DNA from: Asparagopsis taxiformis | Lineage: Eukaryota > Rhodophyta > Florideophyceae > Bonnemaisoniales > Bonnemaisoniaceae | NCBI GenBank assembly: GCA_030407315.1 | Contig: JALQPE010001688.1 | Coordinates: forward strand, 186,001-250,000 | Reading direction: 5' to 3' | DNA: 64,000 bases | Shown: piece by piece, positions 18,601 to 27,358 of the stretch | Position numbering within the stretch: position 1 is the stretch's first letter | Layout: every line of letters starts with the position of its first letter | The notes under the pieces: model-generated | The model's database searches: none | What the model saw: the letters and a program-made list of their open reading frames with translations, nothing else | Told to the model about the DNA's origin: nothing | Program-made: the position numbers and the translations under genes

Positions 18601-18683
18601 AACGAGAATACATTCTGAAGGTAAGACGGGACAACATCTGAGACTTGTCGCAAATTGGTTGAAGCATTATTCATTCGTGCCAT
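15657..18683 (-). CDS. HFM1: HFM1/MER3 meiotic DNA helicase
   Basis: A Ski2-like superfamily-2 helicase of 1008 residues. In other eukaryotes MER3/HFM1 stabilises recombination intermediates and promotes meiotic crossovers. Motifs in order: SSPTGSGKT (51-59), TAEKWDSVTR (144-153), DEVH (173-176), SATIS (219-223), FATSTLAQGVNLP (382-394) and QMCGRAGRTG (421-430). A winged-helix region and a Sec63-type domain follow, with a helix-hairpin-helix (QIPGVGKVYSSALSKHG). The duplicated helicase cassette of Brr2/ASCC3 is absent, which separates it from those relatives. The last ~150 residues are Lys/Gly/Ser-rich and probably disordered. Confidence 0.88.
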   Translation of the reverse strand: MARMNNASTNLRQVSDVVPSYLQNVFSFASFNRMQSQCLDTWYKDDNILISSPTGSGKTVCFELAIMRLLHSSLEPLQSKSFGSNRMDGKIVFIAPTKSLCAERAEDWRSKFSDFGLRVELVTGDIFTQPDDSKLLNADLIVTTAEKWDSVTRNIGSHNAYSTTNRIALLLLDEVHQIGDSRGASLESVVTRMIVASDDARSTGGCPAPVAFLRIIAVSATISNACDIANWLRVHPSNLKSFDETFRPVPLHIKVLGYRAHNPWQIAKVYDAHMMAVIQKYSDGKPSLIFCPSRKQTVASANALAGKLRNGKLDASANGNALTHPLSAEERRELSECAHKCNDKVLKLLIPLGIGVHHADMSADARALVEELFRKSMLRCLFATSTLAQGVNLPARLVIIAGTSVYHGGSLHDCEQNTLLQMCGRAGRTGLDTQGVAVIMTPASKTRHFEIMSKGVVGSLESQLESNLEECINAEIARQVITDIPSAVMFLTSTFFCSRLHANHQGDPEPDESGVRSKVIAIAMSVVDRLSNVNLVRYDDDCFGLESTSAGLCMAKYCISYETMGLLWRELPKAKSTLEMMKILGCCTEVVQGVCVRRSEKKRLNEINSVIRIPVYGKVKEPEQKVSVLLQAVMGDHVNLLGNDFSLHSEAIRLMKSASRVCSCIISLVMERSLRVSYDGASLALQVCRAVMNKCFWDGPTTLRQIPGVGKVYSSALSKHGISTVRKLGQCSYEDIENATGSKPPFGKKLHKKLEKFPLIQISSCCIVVCDEQRKKFGVKMELQISSQAGDELGQKGLEGFILVGSTSHGLVGCQTFSLEQGHQMVELDLKVREIGSYSDWKCVDVHIGPTSICGTDVHETLSMSGGGENGEGKFVVWENTQEHMKRGRESTTGMEDKRKRHRNGKDSGLEMSGEELGKRGKSCGRSGSDVKNFEKLGGTKGKMKTSATVKGKYCWEAAFGRTGVTQLSCEPTTKAEEKVGDVQSRDTKEESSGTESKKYDDIFRHLF

Positions 18684-18725
18684 ATTAGTTCTGAGGCGTT
18701 CGCAAAGTTAACAGTATTGCAATTG

Positions 18726-20039
18726 CTATGGAACAATTGAAACAAAGAACTTGTAACCCCAGCCACGATCACCAACGTTTTGTGGTGCATAAAACGTGAA
18801 CCAAAAACAAAATCCGGATATCTGAAATGACTCTACACTCTTTCGATTCGATTCATTTGTGAATGGGGTGCGTTGCCTCTCAAATCGATGATTGCAAGAG
18901 GACGTTTGATTTGCTCGCCATGAATAAATCCGAACTTTGCGCTGCTCATCTTCAAAGAATTCCAAATCTGCGTATCGGCCCAACTGTGTTCGTGGGTCGA
19001 ACGAAATTTCAGCAGCAGATACCCAACGCGGGAGCTCCACTTTCTGCACTAATGAAATACCTCTTTGGTGAGGATGCATGCAAGACTCATACGTCATTGT
19101 TCTCTGTCTCATGCGCGACAAAAAGCTGTAGCGTTCCTGTGGGAAAGCATGTTCAAAATTGACCAGACCTGCCGCTGCATCAAACCGGTACTTCAGAAGG
19201 ACCTCATCTGACGAGAAGACGCCAAGCGGTTCAACTTCGTTCATAAACGTTTCTGTGTCAAAGTTCATAATACGTAAATAGCCAGGTCGACAAAAAGGGA
19301 GCATGTATTCAACAACTTTCTGTCTTTCCATTCCAGTCATCGCCGATACACGCTTCGGTGTTTTCATGTCGCAATGATGACAGCTCCAGCATATTAAAGC
19401 GTCCCAAATCGCACATTCGGATACCGCCAAATTTTCCTGTTTCACAATGTGCTCCATCAAGATCTTCGACATGCTTTCTATACTTATCGTCTTGAAGATT
19501 TGTGAACAGTTCTCAGCGAAAACCTTGGTGAGCTGCCTGACAAAGCGTGCACTACACGCAGAGCTCTCCAGCACGCGGTCGAGAACGTGGGCCAACAGGA
19601 ATATATTGTCTTTCTCCTGCAGATATGCGAATGCAATCTTCTGCAGGCTGTCTAGTCCAAACTGCTCAGCCAGCACGCAAACGTCAAACACATCGCTGCT
19701 CTGCAATGAAATCGTGCCCGCATATATGAACCCGAGGACTTTCCTCAGAGTTATCTCTGAAGCACGTTCGACTGGAATTTCAAGAATTTGGCGGTCCCTG
19801 TCAGATCTAGTCCTGTTCTCTGCCAGGAAAAGAATAATTTTCGGGTGGAGACTCTTGCACCTCGCTGCTATGACTGTCGAGTGTGCCGCTACTTGAACTC
19901 CGCAGTCAGCAATGGAAAACAACATGTCACTCCCCTGTCTCGACTCAAGCAGCCGAAGCATATCATTTTGAAAGGAGGAAGTGAGTGAATATTGACGAAA
20001 ATTACCAAGGCTATTCATCAGGGACGCCATATTCTGCAT
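18726..20039 (-). CDS. BTB-BACK domain protein
   Basis: A 437-residue protein with an N-terminal BTB/POZ domain (about residues 20-135: GSDMLFSIADCGVQVAAHSTV, then VLGFIYAGTI) followed by a BACK-like helical domain (about 140-290). BTB-BACK proteins often serve as Cullin-3 substrate adaptors. The C-terminal ~130 residues are not Kelch repeats; they end in an aromatic-rich segment FCFWFTFYAP...GWGYKFFVSIVP that I cannot assign. It starts at ATG 20039; a second ATG three codons in is equally good. It diverges from ELP5, and the two genes lie close. Confidence 0.8.
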   Translation of the reverse strand: MQNMASLMNSLGNFRQYSLTSSFQNDMLRLLESRQGSDMLFSIADCGVQVAAHSTVIAARCKSLHPKIILFLAENRTRSDRDRQILEIPVERASEITLRKVLGFIYAGTISLQSSDVFDVCVLAEQFGLDSLQKIAFAYLQEKDNIFLLAHVLDRVLESSACSARFVRQLTKVFAENCSQIFKTISIESMSKILMEHIVKQENLAVSECAIWDALICWSCHHCDMKTPKRVSAMTGMERQKVVEYMLPFCRPGYLRIMNFDTETFMNEVEPLGVFSSDEVLLKYRFDAAAGLVNFEHAFPQERYSFLSRMRQRTMTYESCMHPHQRGISLVQKVELPRWVSAAEISFDPRTQLGRYADLEFFEDEQRKVRIYSWRANQTSSCNHRFERQRTPFTNESNRKSVESFQISGFCFWFTFYAPQNVGDRGWGYKFFVSIVP

Positions 20040-20368
20040 TAGTCATCGTCGCTTCTGCCTCATCTCGCATACGTAGATTCAAGTTGTCGGTATTTTCCAG
20101 GTTCACGAAAGCAGCTATTGTTGCTTCCAAAGCCGACTGGATGATATTTCAGGTAATTCAAGAAATTCATCATACACGTCACACTTTACGTACACGTGTG
20201 AATCATCATGTAAAAAGTGCTTTTCAATGTCCTCTCCTGTTCCCAGAACCGTCGGAGAGAATACCAGGGCAAACGCAAAATTTTGGCTGAGCAGGTTGCA
20301 ACGTCTTTCAATGTTGATCTCCGAATATTAGTCCGGCTCGCTCTTGTGAACAGGTTGGAAAAATCACA
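20040..20368. other. Divergent spacer between the BTB gene and ELP5
   Basis: 329 bp holding both promoters. Short plus-strand frames cover it (19985-20290, 20217-20492), but none joins ELP5 in frame without an intron whose donor (GTAATT) breaks the GTNNGT rule seen elsewhere in this window. Confidence 0.35.
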
Positions 20369-21505
20369 ATGTTTGTTTCGCGTGGGTTGGGAGATGCCGC
20401 AAATGATTCAGGCAATGTTCAAGTTGTGCTCATCGAAACAGCAAAAAGTACAGACTTGGACAAACGCGTCATACCTGCAGTCGTTGAGCTAGTTTTGCGG
20501 GACATTACATCCATTTGGTCTCGATTCGGTCATATCGATATATCCACAGCAATTCTGGCCATAGATCGACCCCCTCAGGATTTTGCACCTTTATGCAAGC
20601 GATGCTCAATACCATTTTCCAGTGTGGTTGATGGGTTTTATCAGTGGTACGGTACTCACGAGGAAGGCAAAGTGGCCACAGCTGCAAGCAGCGAGCATAA
20701 TCCTGAGAATGGCAGAGCTGTACATATTGGTGACCATAACCCGGCATCCGACGAGAATGGTTCAGTTTCGAAAGGCATTTTGACGGCGCTGAACGGATCT
20801 ATAGGGCGTATACTAAAGAACCGCATTGTTGTTATCGACTCACTAACTTCAATTTTGCGGATATGGCCTGATATAAGTTCAATTCTTGATTTGATTGATA
20901 AAGTTTGCGAGGTGGGTGTCAAATCGTCAGATGCATCTAGCAATTTGACGACACTGATAATTTCGTATCGCGATGTCTCCACACTAAAATCTTTTCTCTC
21001 ACCATTGAAGAAGCTAGCAGACACACATGTACTAGTGTCTCAATCCGTACAAAGGGAAGATACTGCCGAAAATGGAGTGCAAAGTAAGTCTGTTCGTGAT
21101 CTTGTGCATTTAGATGTTCGAAGACGAAAGCGGTCTGGTCGCGTGCAATTGGAAAACTTTGTTGGAAATTTGGACTGGAATAGCTCTCAAATTCGGGATG
21201 TCGTGAGCAAAGCGGATGATGCAAAAGATGCAGAACAGAAGAATAAGGATGAGGAGCTACGGGCGCGCAAACTGGCAGAACTTGGTCTGAGCTTTCGTGT
21301 ATCACTGTCTACGAAAGAAAAGGAAGTGCGTGCTGCGGCTGGACTTCCGTACCTTCATCAGGACGAAGACTTGGCAGATTCAGCTCTAGAATTACATCCA
21401 AGTCATTTGCAGGTTGATGCGAGAGGTACTAGTGCACCGAGTAGTGAAAGCGAGGAGGGCGAATTTGACAGTGACGACGAAGAACTGTTCTCAGAAGACG
21501 TGTGA
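20369..21505 (+). CDS. ELP5: Elongator complex protein 5
   Basis: Elp5 forms the Elp4-5-6 ring of Elongator, needed for wobble-uridine modification of tRNA. The 378-residue protein has a RecA-like core without a Walker A motif, as expected (VQVVLIETAKSTDL, IPFSSVVDGFYQWYG, IVVIDSLTSIL). It also has the diagnostic C-terminal block LSFRVSLSTKEKEVRAAAGL, followed by PY and an acidic tail. The family block is 'TFNLxLSxKEKxARDxLxLPF' plus acid residues. The start codon is the first in-frame ATG after a TGA at 20315-20317. A short upstream exon cannot be excluded. Confidence 0.8.
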   Translation: MFVSRGLGDAANDSGNVQVVLIETAKSTDLDKRVIPAVVELVLRDITSIWSRFGHIDISTAILAIDRPPQDFAPLCKRCSIPFSSVVDGFYQWYGTHEEGKVATAASSEHNPENGRAVHIGDHNPASDENGSVSKGILTALNGSIGRILKNRIVVIDSLTSILRIWPDISSILDLIDKVCEVGVKSSDASSNLTTLIISYRDVSTLKSFLSPLKKLADTHVLVSQSVQREDTAENGVQSKSVRDLVHLDVRRRKRSGRVQLENFVGNLDWNSSQIRDVVSKADDAKDAEQKNKDEELRARKLAELGLSFRVSLSTKEKEVRAAAGLPYLHQDEDLADSALELHPSHLQVDARGTSAPSSESEEGEFDSDDEELFSEDV

Positions 21506-23128
21506 CAGGAAGGGTAGTATTACGCATGCCTAGCTATGAAAGGTTAGTGGCTTATTGTGTTCTGACAACAGAGCAAGGCAGATATTGCATTATGAAGTAT
21601 AATCGTAAATGAGTGGTCGAAAATATTCATAATATAGCGTGGAAGTGTGAATCCTCGTCCCGCGCGTACCCGCGTTGTTTGCCTGAGTCATCTTGTCTGA
21701 GATGAACACCAAACTGAAATGCATTGTGCATAACGTGGATTGTGTTGCATGCTCGAGTGAAAAGAATAGCACAGTATTCGCTCCATGAGTTGAAATTTGG
21801 TGAGGAGGTTTGCTTTGGGTTGCGTGAGATTCAGAGCACTGTATGTGCGTCTTTACTTGCAGGAGCTGCACAGACATGTACAAAGTTTGTCTATTGTGGT
21901 GATATTGATAGAGGAGGACGTGGCTTTCAACACAGAGTAAGTCTCACTATATACGTGTATGTTACGTACGAGATACCGTGCATGTATCAATTGCGGAGAT
22001 GTGGGAAGTGACGCAACTCGCTGAATAAGAAGGAAAGAATGTACCCTAAGGGTAGCTGGTGAGCTGGAAAATGTAGAGCATTTTAGACAAGGCGTATGGT
22101 TGGGGGAGATAGAGTCGGAGATACTGGTGTGATATATTCGCCTCCAGTATATTCATGGTGAGATACTGGAGGTTTTCAAAGGTGCGCGGTTTAGTTTCGA
22201 GAAGCAGTTTGATTGGCTGAGATTATGCAGTCAGCTCAGTGCAGCCTGGGGTAGATGCACGGTGGTGCGAGTTATAGTGCGGAAGGCGTGAGGGGGAATG
22301 CAATCTGGACGCGGCAGATTGCACAGGACACACGAGATGGAATGGGGTAGTAACGTCAACGTAACATATATGTTGCTGGTGATGCGCGCGGGCGGTCATT
22401 TTGCGAGAGTGTTTGCGCAAAGCTAGATGTAGTTGGAGTTTCGGGGGAGATGCATGGGAGAACAGAATGGCGCGATTTGTTTGGTTTGACACTACGTGGA
22501 TGACGCATGAAGATAGTGCTGGCATATGGCAACAGAAAGGGTGCACAACAAGCTGCTTTGCTGTGAAGCAGCAATTTCATGATGTAACCAGGGCGAGCAG
22601 CAGCGCAAGCGGGTTGAAAATCACGTTGGCTGCTATGCACCGTGGCTAGTGTAAATTTGGATTTGTTGCCACTGAATTCCCGCCACGCATTTCAAATGGT
22701 TATTGATGAATCTTTGCCAAATTGCAAACCAATCGCCGTATGCCTCACAACAGTATCGCAAATTTTTGGATTGATTGGCCGTTGTTCACGAAGCGTCGTT
22801 GAAAGGTGGCCAATAATCGTCCACGAAACGGCTTGGCGGCGGATGAAGCCGATACGGCGCACCAGTTGTTTCAAACGCAATCACAAAAAGCCATTTCAAC
22901 CGCATCCACCACATTCATTCGTCAATGGATGGCCACTAATGGCCATCGCCTTACATTGATCATACGCTGCTCCACGCCGCGCCGCCATCGTCCCGTGCCA
23001 GCACTCGCTTTCCATCGGGCCGTTACTCCGCGTCGTACCAAACCAAGCTCTCCAGCCATCCCCATTGCCACCCGGCCAGCGTAGCGCTCAATTTCCCCTC
23101 CCCATTCCTCCGCACTAATCATGCTATA
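21506..23128. other. Gene-free region, 1.6 kb
   Basis: No frame here has a recognisable domain. It holds the 10-bp hairpin at 22141-22172 and CCAAT-type motifs (for example ATTGG near 22210 and 22775). I looked for tRNA A and B boxes and found none. The last few hundred bases should be the promoter of the kinase gene. Confidence 0.4.
22141..22172. repeat. Perfect 10-bp inverted repeat (hairpin)
   Basis: CCTCCAGTAT at 22141-22150 is mirrored by ATACTGGAGG at 22163-22172 with a 12-nt loop. A third copy of ATACTGG lies at 22121-22127. It could be an RNA hairpin or a binding site with dyad symmetry. Confidence 0.5.
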
Positions 23129-24328
23129 ATGCGCCCATGCCCATCACTGTTTTGTCGTTTCGTATCAAACTTCTTCCGACATCGCACCACACCCAAACCC
23201 ACTACACCCTCTCCCACAATGCTCCCATCGCCTCCCGATTACACTATCCCCTCCTTCCAGCTCGCAGAGCGCATTGGCTCCGGCACTATCGGCACCGTTT
23301 ATCGCATTCACCCATCAGCAATCCCGCTAGCAGTCAAGATTATCCCCCCAGCAAAGGTGCATCACACTGTCAGACGTGAAGTGGATATTCACAAATCTCT
23401 ACACCATCCCAACATAGCTCCTTTGCACATGGTAACTACCGCTCAACGTACTACTCCAAGTCCGTCGCCACCAGTGTCGCTCGCTCTCGTCATGTCACAC
23501 GCTACTCTCGGTGACATGTTCTCAGAGGTTTCCTCCGCAGGTTCACTGCCTCCTCGTGTGCTCCGTCGTCGCCTGCAAGACATTGTCGCCGCTCTCACCT
23601 ATCTGCATGACATGAACATAGCTCATCTCGACGTTAAATTGGAAAATGTCGTTATCAACAACAATTCATCTGCACAACTTATTGATTTCGGCTGTGCACA
23701 ACGTCTTGACCGATTATCCGGTCCAACCTCCATCGGTGGCACACTGCACTATTTGCCGCCAGAGTACATTTCAACACCGACTACTGCACCGTCAACAGCC
23801 GCAGATGCGTGGTCTCTCGGTGTGCTGGCTTACACCGCCCTCGCAGGCTGCTATCCATTCAATGCCGCCTCTGATGGTGTCTCAGATGAGCTTAATGACA
23901 GTGCCACCCGCGATCGGATCCTCCGCTGCGATCCGCATCCACTTCCAGCGCACATTGAGCCGCCGTCGGACCTCGTGCACATCATTCACAGTTTATTGCA
24001 AAAGGACCCTGCTCAACGAATGACAATTCCACAGGTGGCCGCTGTGCTGCGTCGTTCCGAATCACCCTTCCGAATCCCTATGCGCATTCGCAAGCCGGTC
24101 AACTACTGTCCACACGGTCGTCCTCGCAGTCCTGCTGCGGCTTGCGATGCAGACTTTGCACCTTGTGAATGTGTCCCGCAGCAAACGGATGTACATGCAT
24201 TGCAGGTTGTTGATAATATTATGTGCGAGCGCAGTCGCGCAAAGGAGGAGGTTGGACGTTTTCTGACTTCGAAAAACGCATATGCGGTGTCGACTCTGAA
24301 CGATAAGGAAGCTCTGCACGCTGTGTAG
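23129..24328 (+). CDS. Serine/threonine protein kinase
   Basis: A 399-residue protein kinase with the domain at about residues 42-312. Glycine loop IGSGTIGTVY (49-58), ATP-binding Lys70 in LAVKII, catalytic loop HLDVKLENVV (Asp168), metal-binding DFG (186-188), PPEY in place of APE, and DAWSLGVLAYTALAG. All catalytic residues are present, so it should be active. The subfamily is unclear; HLDVKLEN and the short insert-free core suggest a CAMK/AUR-like yeast-type kinase. The C-terminal 85 residues include two Cys clusters (YCPHGR, CDADFAPCECVP). The first 30 residues are basic and Pro/Thr-rich; a start at codon 31 is possible. Confidence 0.85.
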   Translation: MRPCPSLFCRFVSNFFRHRTTPKPTTPSPTMLPSPPDYTIPSFQLAERIGSGTIGTVYRIHPSAIPLAVKIIPPAKVHHTVRREVDIHKSLHHPNIAPLHMVTTAQRTTPSPSPPVSLALVMSHATLGDMFSEVSSAGSLPPRVLRRRLQDIVAALTYLHDMNIAHLDVKLENVVINNNSSAQLIDFGCAQRLDRLSGPTSIGGTLHYLPPEYISTPTTAPSTAADAWSLGVLAYTALAGCYPFNAASDGVSDELNDSATRDRILRCDPHPLPAHIEPPSDLVHIIHSLLQKDPAQRMTIPQVAAVLRRSESPFRIPMRIRKPVNYCPHGRPRSPAAACDADFAPCECVPQQTDVHALQVVDNIMCERSRAKEEVGRFLTSKNAYAVSTLNDKEALHAV

Positions 24329-24591
24329 CCTTTCTATTGTTCTCAACCCCGTATCATTTTTGTCAGATGCTTAGCATTTGGTAATTTTTTTTGTTTGCCC
24401 GATGTACATATTGTACACGAACTAGAGCACCTTTGGTGTCAGTTCTTGAAACTTAGCTTATCGGTTTGAAATGCCTACCACCCCCAACTTTCTAACATCA
24501 GCACACTTGGCAAAGCCAATCATGCTTCTTTTTATAAACATTCATTTGTTTGTTATCCTATCGCCTAGTTATGGTTAAGAAATACCTAGCG

Positions 24592-25401
24592 TTATAACCA
24601 AGGACGTATTGGGGGTGAGCCTCCTGACTGCTTATTGTCCACTGGACTGAATGTCAGCCCACACAAATCTAATGCTGCGAGCTTGGGCGAGTAGTTTATC
24701 CGCAGTAAAGCATGTGAGGGTGTGTCGGCGTGTACATGGTCATCGTTGCCCTCCGATGATGGACAGGTGTAGGCAACATCGCTGATAGCATGACGTAGGG
24801 GTGACGGATCTGGCACAACGGAGGGATCATCCTCGAAACGTAAGGGAATGGTCGGGTGCTTTCGGAAGCGGTCGCCTTGCCACAACCACTCGGGAATATC
24901 CGGAGGCACGGTAACAGGCGCACGGAAAAACTCTACAAACTGCTTCTCCAGGAAAGTAATCTGGTTTGACTTTGTGTAGCGCACAAACTCGTCGTATGCG
25001 GCAGGCAAACTCCAGTTCTGCAGTCTTCGCAAGCACATAATAACCAAGCCGGTGTTGTGACTGCCATCTCTGCAATGGATAAAGAGGGGATGATTGCGCG
25101 GATCGATCAACACGGCGAGAACGGCAGCGACAAGGGGCGGGGTGTGGGCAAAGCCGTCGTTGTATTTATCGAGTTGATGCCACATGAGGCGAATGCGCTC
25201 TTGCTCACAGTATTCGACGAGGTCGCGGGAGGGCCCGTCCGGCTCTGGAATGAGGGAGATTATGGTGCGGAGACGTAAGCGGCGCATGAAGCGCATATTC
25301 TTGAGCGAGGGATGCGCGCCACGGTACAGCCCGCGCTCGACGAGGATGTGACGAAAGGGCGGGATGAGTGGCGGCAGTGTGCGTGGGCGTATGTGCGCCA
25401 T
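24592..25401 (-). CDS. Siw14/Oca6-like atypical phosphatase, active-site arginine missing
   Basis: A 269-residue protein of the plant-and-fungal atypical dual-specificity phosphatase (PFA-DSP, Siw14/Oca) group. The fold is evident from VERGLYRGAHPSLKNMRFMR, LRTIISLIPE and LFIHCRDGSHNTGLVIMCLR. In active members the P-loop is HCxRGKHRTG; here it reads HCRDGSHNTG. The cysteine remains but the arginine at C+6 is Asn. This resembles the degenerate Oca6 branch, suggesting a non-catalytic or altered role. The C-terminal ~90 residues are unique to this protein. It converges with the kinase gene. Confidence 0.8.
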   Translation of the reverse strand: MAHIRPRTLPPLIPPFRHILVERGLYRGAHPSLKNMRFMRRLRLRTIISLIPEPDGPSRDLVEYCEQERIRLMWHQLDKYNDGFAHTPPLVAAVLAVLIDPRNHPLFIHCRDGSHNTGLVIMCLRRLQNWSLPAAYDEFVRYTKSNQITFLEKQFVEFFRAPVTVPPDIPEWLWQGDRFRKHPTIPLRFEDDPSVVPDPSPLRHAISDVAYTCPSSEGNDDHVHADTPSHALLRINYSPKLAALDLCGLTFSPVDNKQSGGSPPIRPWL

Positions 25402-25696
25402 ACGCCGCCGAGTCCTTCATGAGCAACCACAAACGCCACGCCGGGCAGACATGATCGCAGTTGTGCGCAGAGCTGAGTGAGGATCGAGTACAATCAACGA
25501 GCGCGGTCACACAGGCTGCCAGCTAGAGTACTCGGCTAATGAATGGCCGATGGCTTTCATACGCAATGCAATTAAAATGTATGATTACGCTTGTTTTCCG
25601 ATTAAAATTATAAAGGCTCGCTATGATTTCAATATTCTGCCCCGTTCATCTGCCGTAAATTCAATTAAAATATTTTGAAAAGGTTCTTTCCACAGT

Positions 25697-27100
25697 ATGA
25701 ATCGGCGACACGTGTTCACCGTGCGCTGTCCCCTTGATCCGCCCCAACAGCACCCAACCGGCACAACACCGCTTCACCACCGGCAACAGCCCCACGCAAC
25801 CCGTCCACTTTCCCAACACGCAATGGATCGTGCCAAGCCAGAGCCGCAGGTGTCTACAAATCAGGAAACAACTGAGAAAACACCCCAACAGTCCCAACCA
25901 GCTCCAGCTCCAGCTTCAGCACCAGCAGCGCGTGGTCGTGGGCGTGGAAGGGCTCGCGGTCGACGAGTCGTGCCCCGACAGGTAGCGCGTCGAAAGCCAC
26001 CAGCTCGTCCCGCCGCTTCATCATCAGCTCCGCAGGATTCCGACCGCGGTCGCGGCAGAGGACGTGGCAGAGGGCGCGGTCGCGGCAGAGGCGATGGACG
26101 CGGACGAGGTGATGCGCGCGGTCGCGCTCCGGTCTACACGTCCAATATAGTCGGGCTGGGCCAGATTGCTCCGGCTCGCACTCCCTCCCGTGTACCCTCC
26201 AGTGCAGGTTCTGCCGCGACGAGTAGGAAGAGTTCGGCCGTGTCGTCCATGTCCCTTGCGCCGAGCAGTTCCTTCGACGCACCTACAAGTTCGGCTGTTG
26301 AAATTTCTGTTGCCGGCTCGCAGACCGGTACGCAGCAATCGCAGACGCGCGAACCGCCTCCAACACTTACCTTTAGGGAACACGTGGAGATTGATGAGTT
26401 TAGTGACGATGATCAGGCAGACGGATCGTTTTTGGGCCGTAATTTGGATATCGCACCGTACGCGGGACATGTTACCGAAGACGGCTTGTTGCTGCCAGTT
26501 TCACTGCCCGGATTACGTGATTTACCAGCGCACTATGATGCTGTTAAATTGGAAGATACAGTTTCCGCTATGAAATCCGTCGCATTGGCTGCTAAGGATG
26601 AGCCGATGGAGGTTGAACCGCAGCATGGTCTCACGCCAGGTGCTTTGTCGTCAGATATGTTTCCAAAATCTAGTGTTGCACACGCCATTCTGGCTTCTGA
26701 TTCTTCGTTGGCTTTCATGCAGCTCCCAGGCTTACTCGCTATGATGGAGAAATCGGATGCTCCACTGATGAGTAATGAAGACGGTGAAAAAGAAACAAGA
26801 CTTGAAAGTTCGGTGGCCGCCGCTGTTGCTGCTGCAGATAAGATGCGCGGTCTAGGAGTTGATTTGCGTCGTGTGGGTAATGACGACGAGGCACGTCCCA
26901 TCGGTAGGCTCAAGTTCTTCCGAAGTGGCCGGGTACAGATTGTGATGCAATCGGGCGGATCCCTAGACTTAGAGTGGGGTATTACTCCGAAGACCTGCCA
27001 GCAGCTCGTGCTCATCGACCATGAGCGCAAGACGTGCGAAGAATTACAGAATACGGTCACAACTCGTCTTGTTGCAGTACCATCGCTCGCTGGGTTGTAA
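25697..27100 (+). CDS. POLR3D: RNA polymerase III subunit RPC4
   Basis: RPC4 (RPC53/POLR3D) is a Pol III subunit that works with RPC5 in initiation and termination. The 467-residue protein has a disordered N-terminal half and the conserved C-terminal domain: PIGRLKFFRSGRVQIVMQSG followed by LEWGITPKTCQQLVLIDHE. Residues ~80-145 hold an RG/RGRG repeat tract (about 25 Arg-Gly units), more extreme than in most orthologues. The first ATG (25697) is used, but Met43 (25823, MDRAKPEPQ) may be the true start because the sequence before it is His/Pro-rich and unlike the family. Confidence 0.85.
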   Translation: MNRRHVFTVRCPLDPPQQHPTGTTPLHHRQQPHATRPLSQHAMDRAKPEPQVSTNQETTEKTPQQSQPAPAPASAPAARGRGRGRARGRRVVPRQVARRKPPARPAASSSAPQDSDRGRGRGRGRGRGRGRGDGRGRGDARGRAPVYTSNIVGLGQIAPARTPSRVPSSAGSAATSRKSSAVSSMSLAPSSSFDAPTSSAVEISVAGSQTGTQQSQTREPPPTLTFREHVEIDEFSDDDQADGSFLGRNLDIAPYAGHVTEDGLLLPVSLPGLRDLPAHYDAVKLEDTVSAMKSVALAAKDEPMEVEPQHGLTPGALSSDMFPKSSVAHAILASDSSLAFMQLPGLLAMMEKSDAPLMSNEDGEKETRLESSVAAAVAAADKMRGLGVDLRRVGNDDEARPIGRLKFFRSGRVQIVMQSGGSLDLEWGITPKTCQQLVLIDHERKTCEELQNTVTTRLVAVPSLAGL

Positions 27101-27358
27101 CCCCTTCTGCAATATTGGTCTCTGTTGTGACAATTACTAATTCCTAACATGGTAACATGCAAGTGAACACAAATTTTGTTGTCAGAGCGGCAGGTACACG
27201 CGAATGAAACATTGACGTTCTGAGTACATCAAGTTCGAAATAATCCGAACACTTTACGAGAGAAGAGTGTAACGAAGCTATATACAAGTTTGCGATCGTG
27301 CCGCCATGAGAAAGTTTTCAAGTACATCCCATCCCGGTACTAGAGCGACTCAATTTAA

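Noticed and set aside
20153..20353. Possible intron joining an upstream exon to ELP5 in frame
   Set aside because: The donor GTAATT breaks the GTNNGT rule of the window, and the upstream peptide does not resemble Elp5.
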